From Dinoroseobacter sp049800775 (GTDB lineage Bacteria; Pseudomonadota; Alphaproteobacteria; Rhodobacterales; Rhodobacteraceae): 64,000 nucleotides of DNA. The translations under genes were made by a program, and so were the position numbers. Shown one piece after another: positions 24,505 to 33,078 of this stretch. The notes beneath the pieces were generated by a model. The model saw only the letters and a program-made list of their open reading frames with translations, was not told the origin of the DNA and made no database searches. Within the stretch, counting starts at the first letter, position 1. Each line of letters begins with the position of its first letter. Location of the stretch: the NCBI RefSeq assembly GCF_049800775.1, contig NZ_JBNAFR010000001.1, forward strand, positions 620,001 to 684,000. The letters are read 5' to 3'.

Positions 24505-25686
24505 ATGTTCCCTGTTTTCCTCAAAACGCGCAAGGCTCTGCGCGCCGCCGCCCTGACGCTGACGTGCTCGGTCGCGCTGGCGGCCTGCACGGTGCCCTCC
24601 GATATCGCGGGCGGTGGCCCTTCGATCAACGCCTCCAGGCCGGTGCCGGTGGCGCTGCTATTGCCCTATGGCACCGAGATTGCGAACCAGACCGGCCTCG
24701 CCCGCTCGCTTGAGAATGCCGCACGCCTTGCGATCGCCGATCTGAACGGGGTGACGATCGACCTCAAGGTCTATGCCACCGCGGGCAATGCCGAACAGGC
24801 CGCCGTGGTCGCACAAGAGGCCGTGGGCGACGGCGCCAAGATCATCCTCGGGCCGGTCTTTTCCGCCGCGGCCAATGCGGCCGGGGTGGCCGCGGCGCGC
24901 GCCAATATCAATGTGCTGAGCTTCTCGAACAACACGGATATCGCAGGGGGCAATGTCTTCGTGCTCGGCAACACCTTCGAGAACACGGCCCGGCGGGTCG
25001 TCTCCTATGCGGCGCAGCAGGGATCCGGGAATGTCTTTGTCGCCTATCCGCAAACCTCTGTCGGGACGGTCGGGCGCGATGCGATCCTGCAGGCCGTGGC
25101 CGAGACCGGCGCCACGGCGGCGGGCAGCATCGGCTATGAAGCCTCGCAAACCGGCGTGGTGAACGCGGTGCCGCAGATTGCCAGCGCCCTGCGCTCCAGC
25201 GGGGCGACCGCGCTGGTGATGACCGATGACACCTCGGGCAGCATCCCGCTCCTGTCGCAGCTTCTGCCCGAAAACGGCATCGACCCTGCCAGCACCCAGT
25301 TTGTCGGCCTGACCCGCTGGGATATCCCGGCCTCGAGCCTCGCACTGCCCGGCCTTCAGGGCGGGATCTTTGCCCTGCCCGACCCGGCGCTCAGCGCGCA
25401 ATTCGCGGACCGCTACCAGGCGACCTATGGCGCCCCGCCCCACCCGATCGCCGGGCTGGCCTATGACGGGATCGCGGCCATCGGGGCGCTGGTGAGCACG
25501 CAACAAAGCCGGGCCCTGACCGGCGCGGCCCTGACCCAGGGGTCGGGGTTTGCGGGCGTGACCGGGGCCTTCCGCCTGCGCGCGGACGGCACGAATGAAC
25601 GCGCCCTCGCCGTGGCGCGGATCACCAACCAGGCGGTGACCATCGTCTCACCCGCCCAGCGCAGCTTCGGGGTCGGAGGCTCCTAG
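24505..25686 (+). CDS. Lipoprotein with LpoA-like periplasmic-binding fold (penicillin-binding protein activator)
   Basis: 393 residues. A lipoprotein signal peptide ends at the lipobox LAAC (Cys near residue 32). The rest is a type I periplasmic-binding fold: ALLLPYGTEIANQTGLARSLENAARLAIADL, VIILGPVFSAAANA-like stretch, and SNNTDIAGGNVFVLGNT. This is the family annotated as penicillin-binding protein activator (LpoA C-domain like). It lacks the N-terminal TPR domain of enterobacterial LpoA. It is upstream of glnD with a four-base gap and divergent from rsmI, a common arrangement. Confidence 0.82.
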   Translation: MFPVFLKTRKALRAAALTLTCSVALAACTVPSDIAGGGPSINASRPVPVALLLPYGTEIANQTGLARSLENAARLAIADLNGVTIDLKVYATAGNAEQAAVVAQEAVGDGAKIILGPVFSAAANAAGVAAARANINVLSFSNNTDIAGGNVFVLGNTFENTARRVVSYAAQQGSGNVFVAYPQTSVGTVGRDAILQAVAETGATAAGSIGYEASQTGVVNAVPQIASALRSSGATALVMTDDTSGSIPLLSQLLPENGIDPASTQFVGLTRWDIPASSLALPGLQGGIFALPDPALSAQFADRYQATYGAPPHPIAGLAYDGIAAIGALVSTQQSRALTGAALTQGSGFAGVTGAFRLRADGTNERALAVARITNQAVTIVSPAQRSFGVGGS

Positions 25687-25690
25687 GCCG

Positions 25691-28528
25691 GTGCGCACCG
25701 AAACCCCGGATGTGGGCGCGCGCACCGCGCCGACCACGCCCCCGCCCGCCCAGAGCTTGGGATCCGCGCTTGCCGAGCTGCCGCTCGTGGCGCCGCCCGC
25801 CTCTATCTTTGACATGGCCGGCATGCAGGCCAAGCTTGACGCGGCCTGCGCCGAGACGGCCTCGGATGCCAGCGCCACGCGGGCTGCGGTCGTGCGCCTG
25901 CTCAAGGAGGCCCGGGCCGACGGGCTGCGCGCCATCCGCGAAGGCTTCGACGCGGCCCCCTTCGCGGCGCGCGAAACCGTGCGCGCCTATGCCTACCTGA
26001 CCGACGGGCTGGTCACCTCGGCGATCTATGTCGCCCGCCAGCACCTGCATCCGCTGCACACCCCGACCGGGGGAGAGCGGCTCTCGGTGATTGCGGTGGG
26101 CGGCTACGGGCGCGGGGAAATGGCCCTGCATTCCGACGTGGATCTGCTGTTTCTGACGCCCTACAAGATCACCCCCTGGGCCGAGAGCGTGATCGAGACA
26201 ACGCTCTACATCCTGTGGGATCTCAAGCTGAAGGTTGGCCATGCCTCGCGCACGATCAAGGATTGCCTGCGGCTGGGGCGCGAGGATTACACGATCCGTA
26301 CCGCCCTGCTGGAAAACCGGTTCCTCACCGGCGACGCGGCCCTGGCCGACGAGCTGCGCACGCGGCTGAAGACCGAGCTCTTCCAGGGCACCTCGCAGGA
26401 TTACATCGAGGCCAAGCTCGAGGAGCGGGAACAGCGCCATATCCGCCAGGGTGGTCAGCGGTTCATGCTGGAACCCAATGTCAAAGAGGGCAAGGGCGGT
26501 CTGCGCGACCTGCAATCGCTCTACTGGATCGCGAAATATGTCCACGGGGTCGAGACCGTGGACGCGCTCGAGGAACTGGGCGTTTTTGCCCATGACGAGC
26601 ATATCCTCTTCGACACGGCCGAGACCTTTCTCTGGGCGGTGCGCTGCCATCTGCATATCGTGTCGGGGCGGGCCACGGATCAGCTGACCTTTGATTTGCA
26701 GGTCGAGGTCTCGGACCGCATGGGCTTCAAGGACCGGGACGGGCGGCGCGGGGTCGAGCATTTCATGCAGCTCTATTTCCGTCACGCCACCAGTGTCGGC
26801 GACCTGACGCGGATCTTCCTGACCGCGCTGGAGGCCAGCCATGCCAAGCGCGAGCCGCGCCTGATCGGTCTCTTGAAACGGTCGCGCAAGAAGAAGGTGA
26901 AGGACAGCTACGAGATCCGGCAGAACCGGATCGCCATCGCCGATCCGGACAGCTTCTTCGCCGATCCGGTGAACATCCTGCGGATCTTCGAGGAAGCCCT
27001 GCGCACGGGCTACCTGCTGCACCCGGACGCGATGCGGCTCATCAAGGCCAACCTGTCCCTCTTGGACAAGACTGTGCGGTCGAACAAGGAAGCCAACCGG
27101 ATCTTCTTTGACACGCTGCTCAAGCACGGCAATCCCGAGCGCGCCCTGCGCCGGATGAACGAGCTCGGCGTGCTGGGCACGCTCATCCCCGAGTTCCAGA
27201 AGATCGTCGCGATGATGCAGTTCAACGTCTATCACCAGTACACGGTGGACGAGCATATCATCCAATGCATCTCGAACCTCGCCCAGATCGAGCGTGGCGA
27301 GCTGGTCGAGAGCCTGCCCGTGGCGAGCCGGATCCTGAAGGGCGGCGTGGATCGCAAGGTGCTCTATACCGCGATGCTTCTGCACGATATCGGCAAGGGC
27401 CGGCCCGAGGATCACTCGGTCGTGGGCGCGCAGATCGCCCGCAAGGTCGCGCCGCATATGGGGTTCAACGCGAAGGATTGCGAGACGGTCGAATGGCTGG
27501 TGCGCTATCACCTGTTGATGTCGGACATGGCGCAGAAGCGTGACATCTCGGACCCGCGCACCATCCGCGATTTCGCCAAGGCCGTGCGCAGCCGCGAGCG
27601 GCTCGACCTGCTGACCGTCCTGACGGTCTGTGACATCCGCGGGGTCGGACCGGAAACCTGGAACAACTGGAAGGCCCAGCTGATCCGCGCCCTCTATCGC
27701 CAAACGGCGGAGGCGCTGGAAAACGGGCTCGAGGATCTCAACCGCGAGACGCTGGAAACCGAGGCCAAGCGGGCCCTGCGCGCCGCGCTCAGCGATTGGC
27801 CCCGCAAGGACCTGCGGGCCGAGACCGCACGCCATTACGGCCCCTATTGGCAGGGGCTGCCCGCAGATGCCCATGTGGCCGTGGCCAACCTGTTGCGCGG
27901 GATCGAGGATGACGAGGTGCGGCTCGACCTGACCCTCGACGTGGATCGCGACGTCACGCGGATCGCCTTTGCCATGTCCGACCATCCGGGCATCTTCGCC
28001 CGGCTCGCCGGGGCACTGGCCCTGGTCGGCGCGAATGTGGTCGATGCCCGGACCTATACCACCAAGGATGGCTATGTGACCGCCTGCTTCTGGGTGCAGG
28101 ATGCCGAGGAGAAACCTTACGAGGAATCCCGCCTGCCCCGCCTGCGCAAAATGATCGACAAGACGCTCAGCGGCGAGGTCGTCACTCGCGAGGCCCTGGT
28201 CAGCCGGGACAAGGTCAAGAAACGCGAGAGCCAGTTCCGCTTCCCGACCTCGATCAGCTTCGACAATGAAGGCTCGGAGATCTACACCCTCATCGAGGTG
28301 GATACCCGCGACCGTCCCGGCCTGCTCTTTGATCTGGCCCGCACCCTGGCGGAGGCGAATATCTATGTCGCCTCGGCCCAGATCGCGACCTATGGCGCGC
28401 AGGTGGTGGACACCTTCTACGTCAAGGACATGTTCGGGCTGAAGCTGCATGGCGCCTCGAAACTCGCCACGATCGAGAAGCGCCTGCGCGCCGCGATCGA
28501 GAACGGGGCCGAGCGCGCACAGTCATGA
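25691..28528 (+). CDS. glnD: [Protein-PII] uridylyltransferase/uridylyl-removing enzyme
   Basis: 945 residues starting at a GTG four bases after the previous stop. Domains in order: nucleotidyltransferase with GGYGRGEMALHSDVDLLFL (about 135-155), a GlnD linker, an HD phosphohydrolase with LLHDIGKGRPEDHS (about 560-575), and two C-terminal ACT domains (from about 755 and 865) that sense glutamine. GlnD uridylylates PII under nitrogen limitation and reverses this under excess. Full length for the family. murJ follows after 37 bp. Confidence 0.96.
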   Translation: MRTETPDVGARTAPTTPPPAQSLGSALAELPLVAPPASIFDMAGMQAKLDAACAETASDASATRAAVVRLLKEARADGLRAIREGFDAAPFAARETVRAYAYLTDGLVTSAIYVARQHLHPLHTPTGGERLSVIAVGGYGRGEMALHSDVDLLFLTPYKITPWAESVIETTLYILWDLKLKVGHASRTIKDCLRLGREDYTIRTALLENRFLTGDAALADELRTRLKTELFQGTSQDYIEAKLEEREQRHIRQGGQRFMLEPNVKEGKGGLRDLQSLYWIAKYVHGVETVDALEELGVFAHDEHILFDTAETFLWAVRCHLHIVSGRATDQLTFDLQVEVSDRMGFKDRDGRRGVEHFMQLYFRHATSVGDLTRIFLTALEASHAKREPRLIGLLKRSRKKKVKDSYEIRQNRIAIADPDSFFADPVNILRIFEEALRTGYLLHPDAMRLIKANLSLLDKTVRSNKEANRIFFDTLLKHGNPERALRRMNELGVLGTLIPEFQKIVAMMQFNVYHQYTVDEHIIQCISNLAQIERGELVESLPVASRILKGGVDRKVLYTAMLLHDIGKGRPEDHSVVGAQIARKVAPHMGFNAKDCETVEWLVRYHLLMSDMAQKRDISDPRTIRDFAKAVRSRERLDLLTVLTVCDIRGVGPETWNNWKAQLIRALYRQTAEALENGLEDLNRETLETEAKRALRAALSDWPRKDLRAETARHYGPYWQGLPADAHVAVANLLRGIEDDEVRLDLTLDVDRDVTRIAFAMSDHPGIFARLAGALALVGANVVDARTYTTKDGYVTACFWVQDAEEKPYEESRLPRLRKMIDKTLSGEVVTREALVSRDKVKKRESQFRFPTSISFDNEGSEIYTLIEVDTRDRPGLLFDLARTLAEANIYVASAQIATYGAQVVDTFYVKDMFGLKLHGASKLATIEKRLRAAIENGAERAQS

Positions 28529-28565
28529 CCCGTGAGCCTGCCTCGCGCCGCCCGAGGGCGCGGCG

Positions 28566-30164
28566 ATGAAACCGATCCGCCTGATGGCGGGGTTCATGAC
28601 CGTGGGGCTCTGGACCATGGCGAGCCGGGTGCTGGGCTTTGTCCGCGACATCCTGCTGGCGAGCCTGCTCGGGGCGGGGCCGGTCGCGGATGCGTTCTTC
28701 GTCGCCTTCTCGCTGCCCAACATGTTCCGCCGGTTTTTCGCCGAGGGCGCGTTCAACATGGCCTTCGTGCCGATGTTTTCGAAGAAGCTCGAAGCCGGGG
28801 AGGATGCGGACGGCTTTGCCCGGGACGCGTTGTCCGGGCTGGCGCTGATCCTGATCGCCTTCACGCTGGTGGCATTGGCGGCTATGCCCTGGCTGGTGCT
28901 GGCCATGGCCTCGGGCTTTGCGGGGGATGCGCGGCTGGACCTCGCGGTCGGGTTCGGGCGGATCGTCTTTGTCTATATCCTGTTTATCTCGCTGGCCGCG
29001 CTCCTGTCCGGGGTGCTCAACGCGACGGGGCGTTTCGCGGCGGCGGCGGCGGCGCCGGTCCTGCTGAATGTGGTGCTGATCACCGTGCTGCTGATCGCCC
29101 AGACCGGTGTGCTGGCCGAGACGCTGACCCTGCCCGCCCCCGGTGGGGCCGAGATCGCCGGGCTGCATCACGGGACCATGCTGGCCATCGGCGTGGTGAT
29201 CGCGGGCATCGCGCAGCTCTGGCTGCTCTGGCGGGCGGCGGCAAAGGCCGGGTTCGACCTGCGCCCGCGCCGCCCGCGGATGACGCCCGAGCTCAGGCGT
29301 CTGGCCATCATCGCCGCCCCGGCTGCGCTGGCCGGGGGCGTGGTGCAGGTCAACCTGCTGGTCGGGCGGCAGGTGGCGAGCTTTTTCGACGGGGCGATTG
29401 CCTGGCTGACCTATGCGGACCGGCTTTATCAACTGCCCCTCGGGGTGGTGGGTATCGCCATCGGCGTGGTGTTGTTGCCGGATCTGTCGCGCCGCTTGCA
29501 GGCGGGCGATACCGCCGGGGGGCGCGACGCGTTCAACCGGGCGGGCGAGATCTGCCTGACGCTCACGGTGCCCGCTGCCGTGGCGCTGGTCGCGATCCCC
29601 GAGGCGCTGATCTCGGTCCTGTTCGAGCGCGGGCGCTTCACCGCCGAGGACACCGCCGCCACCGCGCTCGCCGTTGCGGTCTATGGCATCGGCCTGCCGG
29701 CCTTTGTGCTGCAAAAGGTGTTCCAACCGCTCTATTTCGCGCGCGAGGATACGCGCACACCCCTGCGCTTCGCGCTTTGGGCCATGGTGGTGAACGCGGT
29801 CGTGGCGGTCTGCCTTGCGCCGGTCATCGGCTATATCGCCGCCGCGCTCGGGGCGACGCTGGCGGGCTGGGCCATGGTCTGGCTCCTCTGGCGCGGCACC
29901 CGCAGCCTTGGCGAGGCTGCGGCCATCGACGCGCGCTTTGCCCAGCGGATCTGGCGGATCGTGCTGGCCTCGCTCGCCATGGGCGCGTTGCTCTGGGGGG
30001 CGGAGATGCTGCTGGCCGAGGCGCTGCGCACGCCGACCCTGCGCTACGGGGCACTGGCCCTGCTGGTGGGCTTCGGGATTGTGAGCTACGGGGTGATCGG
30101 CCACCTGATCGGAGCCTTCCGGATCTCCGAGATCAAGGGCGCCCTGCGCCGCAAGCGCGCCTGA
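28566..30164 (+). CDS. murJ: Lipid II flippase MurJ
   Basis: 532 residues with about fourteen membrane helices. The start KPIRLMAGFMTVGLWTMASRVLGFVRDILLA and the segment AFFVAFSLPNMFRRFFAEGAFNMAFVP are the MurJ/MviN signature, including the essential arginines. The later FERGRFTAEDTAATA and LPAFVLQKVFQPLYFAREDTRTPLR fit too. It flips lipid II for peptidoglycan synthesis. The position after glnD is common in alphaproteobacteria. Confidence 0.95.
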   Translation: MKPIRLMAGFMTVGLWTMASRVLGFVRDILLASLLGAGPVADAFFVAFSLPNMFRRFFAEGAFNMAFVPMFSKKLEAGEDADGFARDALSGLALILIAFTLVALAAMPWLVLAMASGFAGDARLDLAVGFGRIVFVYILFISLAALLSGVLNATGRFAAAAAAPVLLNVVLITVLLIAQTGVLAETLTLPAPGGAEIAGLHHGTMLAIGVVIAGIAQLWLLWRAAAKAGFDLRPRRPRMTPELRRLAIIAAPAALAGGVVQVNLLVGRQVASFFDGAIAWLTYADRLYQLPLGVVGIAIGVVLLPDLSRRLQAGDTAGGRDAFNRAGEICLTLTVPAAVALVAIPEALISVLFERGRFTAEDTAATALAVAVYGIGLPAFVLQKVFQPLYFAREDTRTPLRFALWAMVVNAVVAVCLAPVIGYIAAALGATLAGWAMVWLLWRGTRSLGEAAAIDARFAQRIWRIVLASLAMGALLWGAEMLLAEALRTPTLRYGALALLVGFGIVSYGVIGHLIGAFRISEIKGALRRKRA

Positions 30165-30174
30165 GACGTCGCCC

Positions 30175-30858
30175 CTAGCGCTTGCGCAGTTTGGCCAGCA
30201 CGCGGTTCCAGCCGCCCGGCACCAGCACGAAGCTGAGCCCGAACCCGGCGACGAACCCGCTCAGATCGGCGACCCAATCCATGCCCACCTCGAAGAAGAT
30301 CGCAAAGATCAGCTGGATCCCCAGCAGCATCCCGATCAGCGAGAAGGCCCGGTATTGCTGCCCCCCGGTGGCGATCAGCGACACCCAGAGCAGGAACGTA
30401 TAGGCCCCGATCAACCCGTACACCCCGGGATACCCCCCGATCAGCGGCAGCTCTGCATCCAGCAGCAGCCCGTAGACCAGCGCCCCGGCGATGGCCGAGG
30501 CCCAGAAGATCGTCAGGAAGGCGAGCCCGCCGAACACCTCGGACACCATCTTGCCCATGGCCAGCACGAAGATCGCAACGAAGACCGCATGGGTCAGGCT
30601 CGCATGGATCAGCGGATAGGTCAGAAAGCGCGCCATCTGCTCGGGCGGGAAGCGGCCATTGGCCAGCATCCAGTCAAAGACCTGATCCACGAAGCCGAAA
30701 TCCCGGATCGCCGCCAGACGCCAGCCCACGGCCTCGGGTCCCCCGAGGATCCCCCGCGCACCGAGGCTGAACAGCGCCTCGATCCCGATCACCACGACGG
30801 CAAGGGCCACCACCAGCGGCGGCAGCGGATTGAAGGGCGATTCCGGGGTGGGTGTCAT
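30175..30858 (-). CDS. Rhomboid-family membrane protein lacking the catalytic residues
   Basis: 227 residues with six or seven membrane helices. The fold is recognisable from LTYPLIHASLTHAVFVAIFVLAMG (the rhomboid LxHxxxxH-type region) and GGYPGVYGLIGAYTFLL. At the catalytic GxSG the sequence reads GYPG, so serine is replaced by proline. The second catalytic residue, His in the last core helix, reads Asp in WVADLSGFVAGFGLSF. It should not cleave peptide bonds and resembles pseudoprotease rhomboids. It is convergent with murJ and divergent from trpS. Confidence 0.82.
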   Translation of the reverse strand: MTPTPESPFNPLPPLVVALAVVVIGIEALFSLGARGILGGPEAVGWRLAAIRDFGFVDQVFDWMLANGRFPPEQMARFLTYPLIHASLTHAVFVAIFVLAMGKMVSEVFGGLAFLTIFWASAIAGALVYGLLLDAELPLIGGYPGVYGLIGAYTFLLWVSLIATGGQQYRAFSLIGMLLGIQLIFAIFFEVGMDWVADLSGFVAGFGLSFVLVPGGWNRVLAKLRKR

Positions 30859-31018
30859 CTTGCTTGCGGGCCTTTGCGTCACGGCGGCTGGTTGACGAGT
30901 GCTGGGGCCATGGGTAAGCGACGCAACGGGGCGCGTCCAGCCCGCCCAGCCCCGGAAGACCGACCACAAGACCCACCGCGCACGCCCCGTGCCCCGCCGC
31001 CAGATCGAAAGGCCCGCC

Positions 31019-32044
31019 ATGACCGAGACCGAAACCAGCTTCACCCCGCGGGTCTTCTCCGGCATCCAGCCCTCGGGCGGTCTGACCTTGGGCAACTATC
31101 TCGGCGCGATCAAACGCTTCGTGGACATGCAGGAAAGCGGCATCCAGACCCTCTATTGCATGGTCGACCTGCACGCGATCACCGTCTGGCAGGACCCCGC
31201 GGACCTGACCCGCAACACGCGCGAGCTGGCCGCGGGCTATCTCGCCGCCGGGATCGATCCGAGCAAGTCCATGCTCTTCAACCAGAGCCAGGTGCCCGAG
31301 CACGCCCAGCTCGGCTGGATCTTCAACTGCGTGGCGCGGATGGGCTGGATGAAGCGGATGACCCAATTCAAGGACAAGGCGGGCAAGAATGCCGAGAACG
31401 CCTCGCTGGGCCTGTTTGGCTATCCGGCGCTGATGGCGGCGGACATCCTGATCTATCACGCGACCCATGTGCCCGTGGGCGAGGACCAGAAGCAGCATAT
31501 CGAGCTGACCCGGGACATTGCCGCGAAGTTCAACCACGATTTCGGCGTCGATTTCTTCCCGCTCACCGAGCCGGTCATCGAAGGCGCGGCCACACGGGTG
31601 ATGTCCCTGCGCGACGGGTCCAAGAAGATGTCGAAATCCGACCCTTCGGATATGAGCCGGATCAACATGACCGATGACGCGGACACGATCGCCAAGAAGA
31701 TCCGCAAGGCCAAGACCGATCCCGAGCCCCTGCCCGAGACCGCCGAAGGCCTCAAGGAGCGTCCCGAGGCGCGCAACCTCGTGAATATCTACGCCGCCCT
31801 GTCGGATCAGAGCGTGGATGCGGTGATCGCCGAGCATGCGGGCGCGCAATTCGGCGCCTTCAAGCCGGCGCTGGTAGATCTGGCCGTGGACAGGCTCGCC
31901 CCGATCTCCACCGAGATGGCGCGGCTGATGAATGACCCCGCCGAGATCGACCGCCTGCTGGGTCAGGGGGCCGCGCAGGCCCGCGAGATCGCGACGCCGA
32001 TCCTCGACAAGACCTATGACATCGTCGGCATGGTCCGGAGCTGA
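31019..32044 (+). CDS. trpS: Tryptophanyl-tRNA synthetase
   Basis: 341 residues, class I aminoacyl-tRNA synthetase. The HIGH-type motif is seen in RVFSGIQPSGGLTLGNYLGA and the KMSKS loop in GSKKMSKSDPSD. The length is normal for bacterial TrpRS. The ATG at 31019 opens with MTETETSFTPRVFSG; an open frame extends 40 codons upstream without a family match. A G-U-containing hairpin follows the stop. The 160-bp gap to the divergent rhomboid gene should contain its promoter. Confidence 0.96.
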   Translation: MTETETSFTPRVFSGIQPSGGLTLGNYLGAIKRFVDMQESGIQTLYCMVDLHAITVWQDPADLTRNTRELAAGYLAAGIDPSKSMLFNQSQVPEHAQLGWIFNCVARMGWMKRMTQFKDKAGKNAENASLGLFGYPALMAADILIYHATHVPVGEDQKQHIELTRDIAAKFNHDFGVDFFPLTEPVIEGAATRVMSLRDGSKKMSKSDPSDMSRINMTDDADTIAKKIRKAKTDPEPLPETAEGLKERPEARNLVNIYAALSDQSVDAVIAEHAGAQFGAFKPALVDLAVDRLAPISTEMARLMNDPAEIDRLLGQGAAQAREIATPILDKTYDIVGMVRS

Positions 32045-32058
32045 GACACACAAATTCG

Positions 32059-32090
32059 CACAAAGGGCGTGCTGTGCTGCGCCTTTTGTG
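32059..32090 (+). terminator. Terminator hairpin after trpS
   Basis: CACAAAGGGCG (32059-32069) pairs with CGCCTTTTGTG (32080-32090) over 11 bp with one G-U, loop of ten bases, 14 bases after the trpS stop. Confidence 0.65.
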
Positions 32091-32134
32091 ATCAGGCGCA
32101 GAGCTTTAGGTTCCTTACTGAAAGGAGACCTGCC

Positions 32135-32668
32135 ATGTCTGCGACCGATCTCGACACTGCCCCCAGCCGGACGCCCGCCAATGGGGCGCCGGTGCCCACG
32201 TTGGGTCATGTCCACCTCAAGGTGGCCAATCTGGACCGGGCTCTGGGTTTTTACCGCGACCTGCTCGGCTTTGAAGTGATGGAGCGGATGGGCGAGGACG
32301 CGGCCTTCCTCGCCTCGGATGGCTACCACCACCATCTTGCCCTCAACACCTGGGAGACCCGGGATGCCAGCCCTCCGCCCGCGGGCCATACCGGGCTCTA
32401 TCATACGGCGTTTCTCTACAAGGACCGGGCGGATCTGGGCGCGGTGGTCCAACGGGTCCTCGATGCGGGCTACCGACTCGATGGGGCGGCGGATCACGGG
32501 GTGAGCGAGGCCGTCTACCTGCGCGATCCCGACGAAAACGGCGTCGAGCTCTATCGCGACCGCCCGCGGAGCGCCTGGCCGCGCAAACCGGACGGATCGC
32601 TCAAACTATCGAACCAGCGTCTTGATATCGCGGCGCTTTTGGCAGAGGCGCGCAGGGAACAATCCTAG
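32135..32668 (+). CDS. VOC-family protein, catechol-2,3-dioxygenase/glyoxalase-like
   Basis: 177 residues from the ATG at 32135, which has AAAGGAG upstream. One beta-alpha-beta-beta-beta module pair of the vicinal oxygen chelate fold is visible: LGHVHLKVANLDRALGFYRDLLGFEVM, then HHHLALNTWE, TGLYHTAFLYKDRADLGAVVQRVLDAGY and YLRDPDENGVELYRDRPR. The metal ligands would be His in GHVHL, His in LYHTAF and Glu in GVELY. Such single-subunit VOC proteins include CatE-type ring-cleaving enzymes; the substrate is unknown. Confidence 0.85.
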   Translation: MSATDLDTAPSRTPANGAPVPTLGHVHLKVANLDRALGFYRDLLGFEVMERMGEDAAFLASDGYHHHLALNTWETRDASPPPAGHTGLYHTAFLYKDRADLGAVVQRVLDAGYRLDGAADHGVSEAVYLRDPDENGVELYRDRPRSAWPRKPDGSLKLSNQRLDIAALLAEARREQS

Positions 32669-32692
32669 CGCCTACACAAAACTGTTGCGATT

Positions 32693-32713
32693 TGCGCATA
32701 TCGGATATGCGCA
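32693..32713. promoter_or_regulatory. Perfect palindrome upstream of the 47-codon gene
   Basis: TGCGCATAT (32693-32701), centre CGG, ATATGCGCA (32705-32713): perfect 9-bp arms. It lies seven bases upstream of the predicted -35 box, which is a usual position for an activator, although it could also be the operator of a repressor or part of the end of the VOC transcript. No T-run follows. Confidence 0.6.
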
Positions 32714-32719
32714 TAGGGG

Positions 32720-32748
32720 TTGGCAAACGCGCGCGCATCCTCTAACTA
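32720..32748 (+). promoter_or_regulatory. Predicted sigma70-type promoter of the 47-codon gene
   Basis: TTGGCA (32720-32725), 17-base spacer, TAACTA (32743-32748). The start codon is 31 bases further on, with GGAGG in between. Confidence 0.5.
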
Positions 32749-32779
32749 ACACGCTCCGACAAAAATCGTGGAGGCAACC

Positions 32780-32923
32780 ATGGCGTATCTGAACGCAAAA
32801 CCGCAATCCGTGCGGTCTGTACCGACGACCCCGAATGAAAAGTCCGTATCCCCGGACGAGGTCGTCAAAACCCCGGCTGGCCCGGGTACCATGAATTACC
32901 AGCTGGGTTTCGCAGCAGGCTGA
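32780..32923 (+). CDS. 47-residue protein of unknown function, isolated transcription unit
   Basis: The ATG at 32780 follows GTGGAGG at a good distance and opens 47 codons: MAYLNAKPQSVRSVPTTPNE at the start, a charged middle (KSVSPDEVVKTP) and the end GPGTMNYQLGFAAG. It has no cysteine, no membrane helix and no signal peptide, and is rich in Pro, Val and Ser. It is flanked by a palindrome and a promoter-like pair upstream and a strong hairpin downstream, so it is a self-contained unit. I do not recognise it. It could be a small regulatory protein or a precursor peptide; no modification enzyme is nearby. Confidence 0.6.
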   Translation: MAYLNAKPQSVRSVPTTPNEKSVSPDEVVKTPAGPGTMNYQLGFAAG

Positions 32924-32941
32924 GACCCGCATATGAGTTTT

Positions 32942-32967
32942 GGCGAGGCGGCCCGGACCGCCTCGCC
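32942..32967 (+). terminator. Strong terminator hairpin after the 47-codon gene
   Basis: GGCGAGGCGG (32942-32951), loop CCCGGA, CCGCCTCGCC (32958-32967): perfect 10-bp arms 18 bases after the stop. A T-run is absent, as is common in this genome. Confidence 0.65.
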
Positions 32968-33078
32968 CCATACGACCCCTGCCCCTGAAGACCGCTCCGA
33001 CGCGCTTCCCGGCCCCTCCCGAAAATCGATGGACCTCGCCCCCCGACGCCCCTAGCGTGCGGCCCAGGAGGACGCGAC

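Noticed and set aside
25622..28450. 942-codon open frame antisense to glnD
   Set aside because: It is a shadow of the glnD coding strand; glnD has intact NTase, HD and ACT domains.
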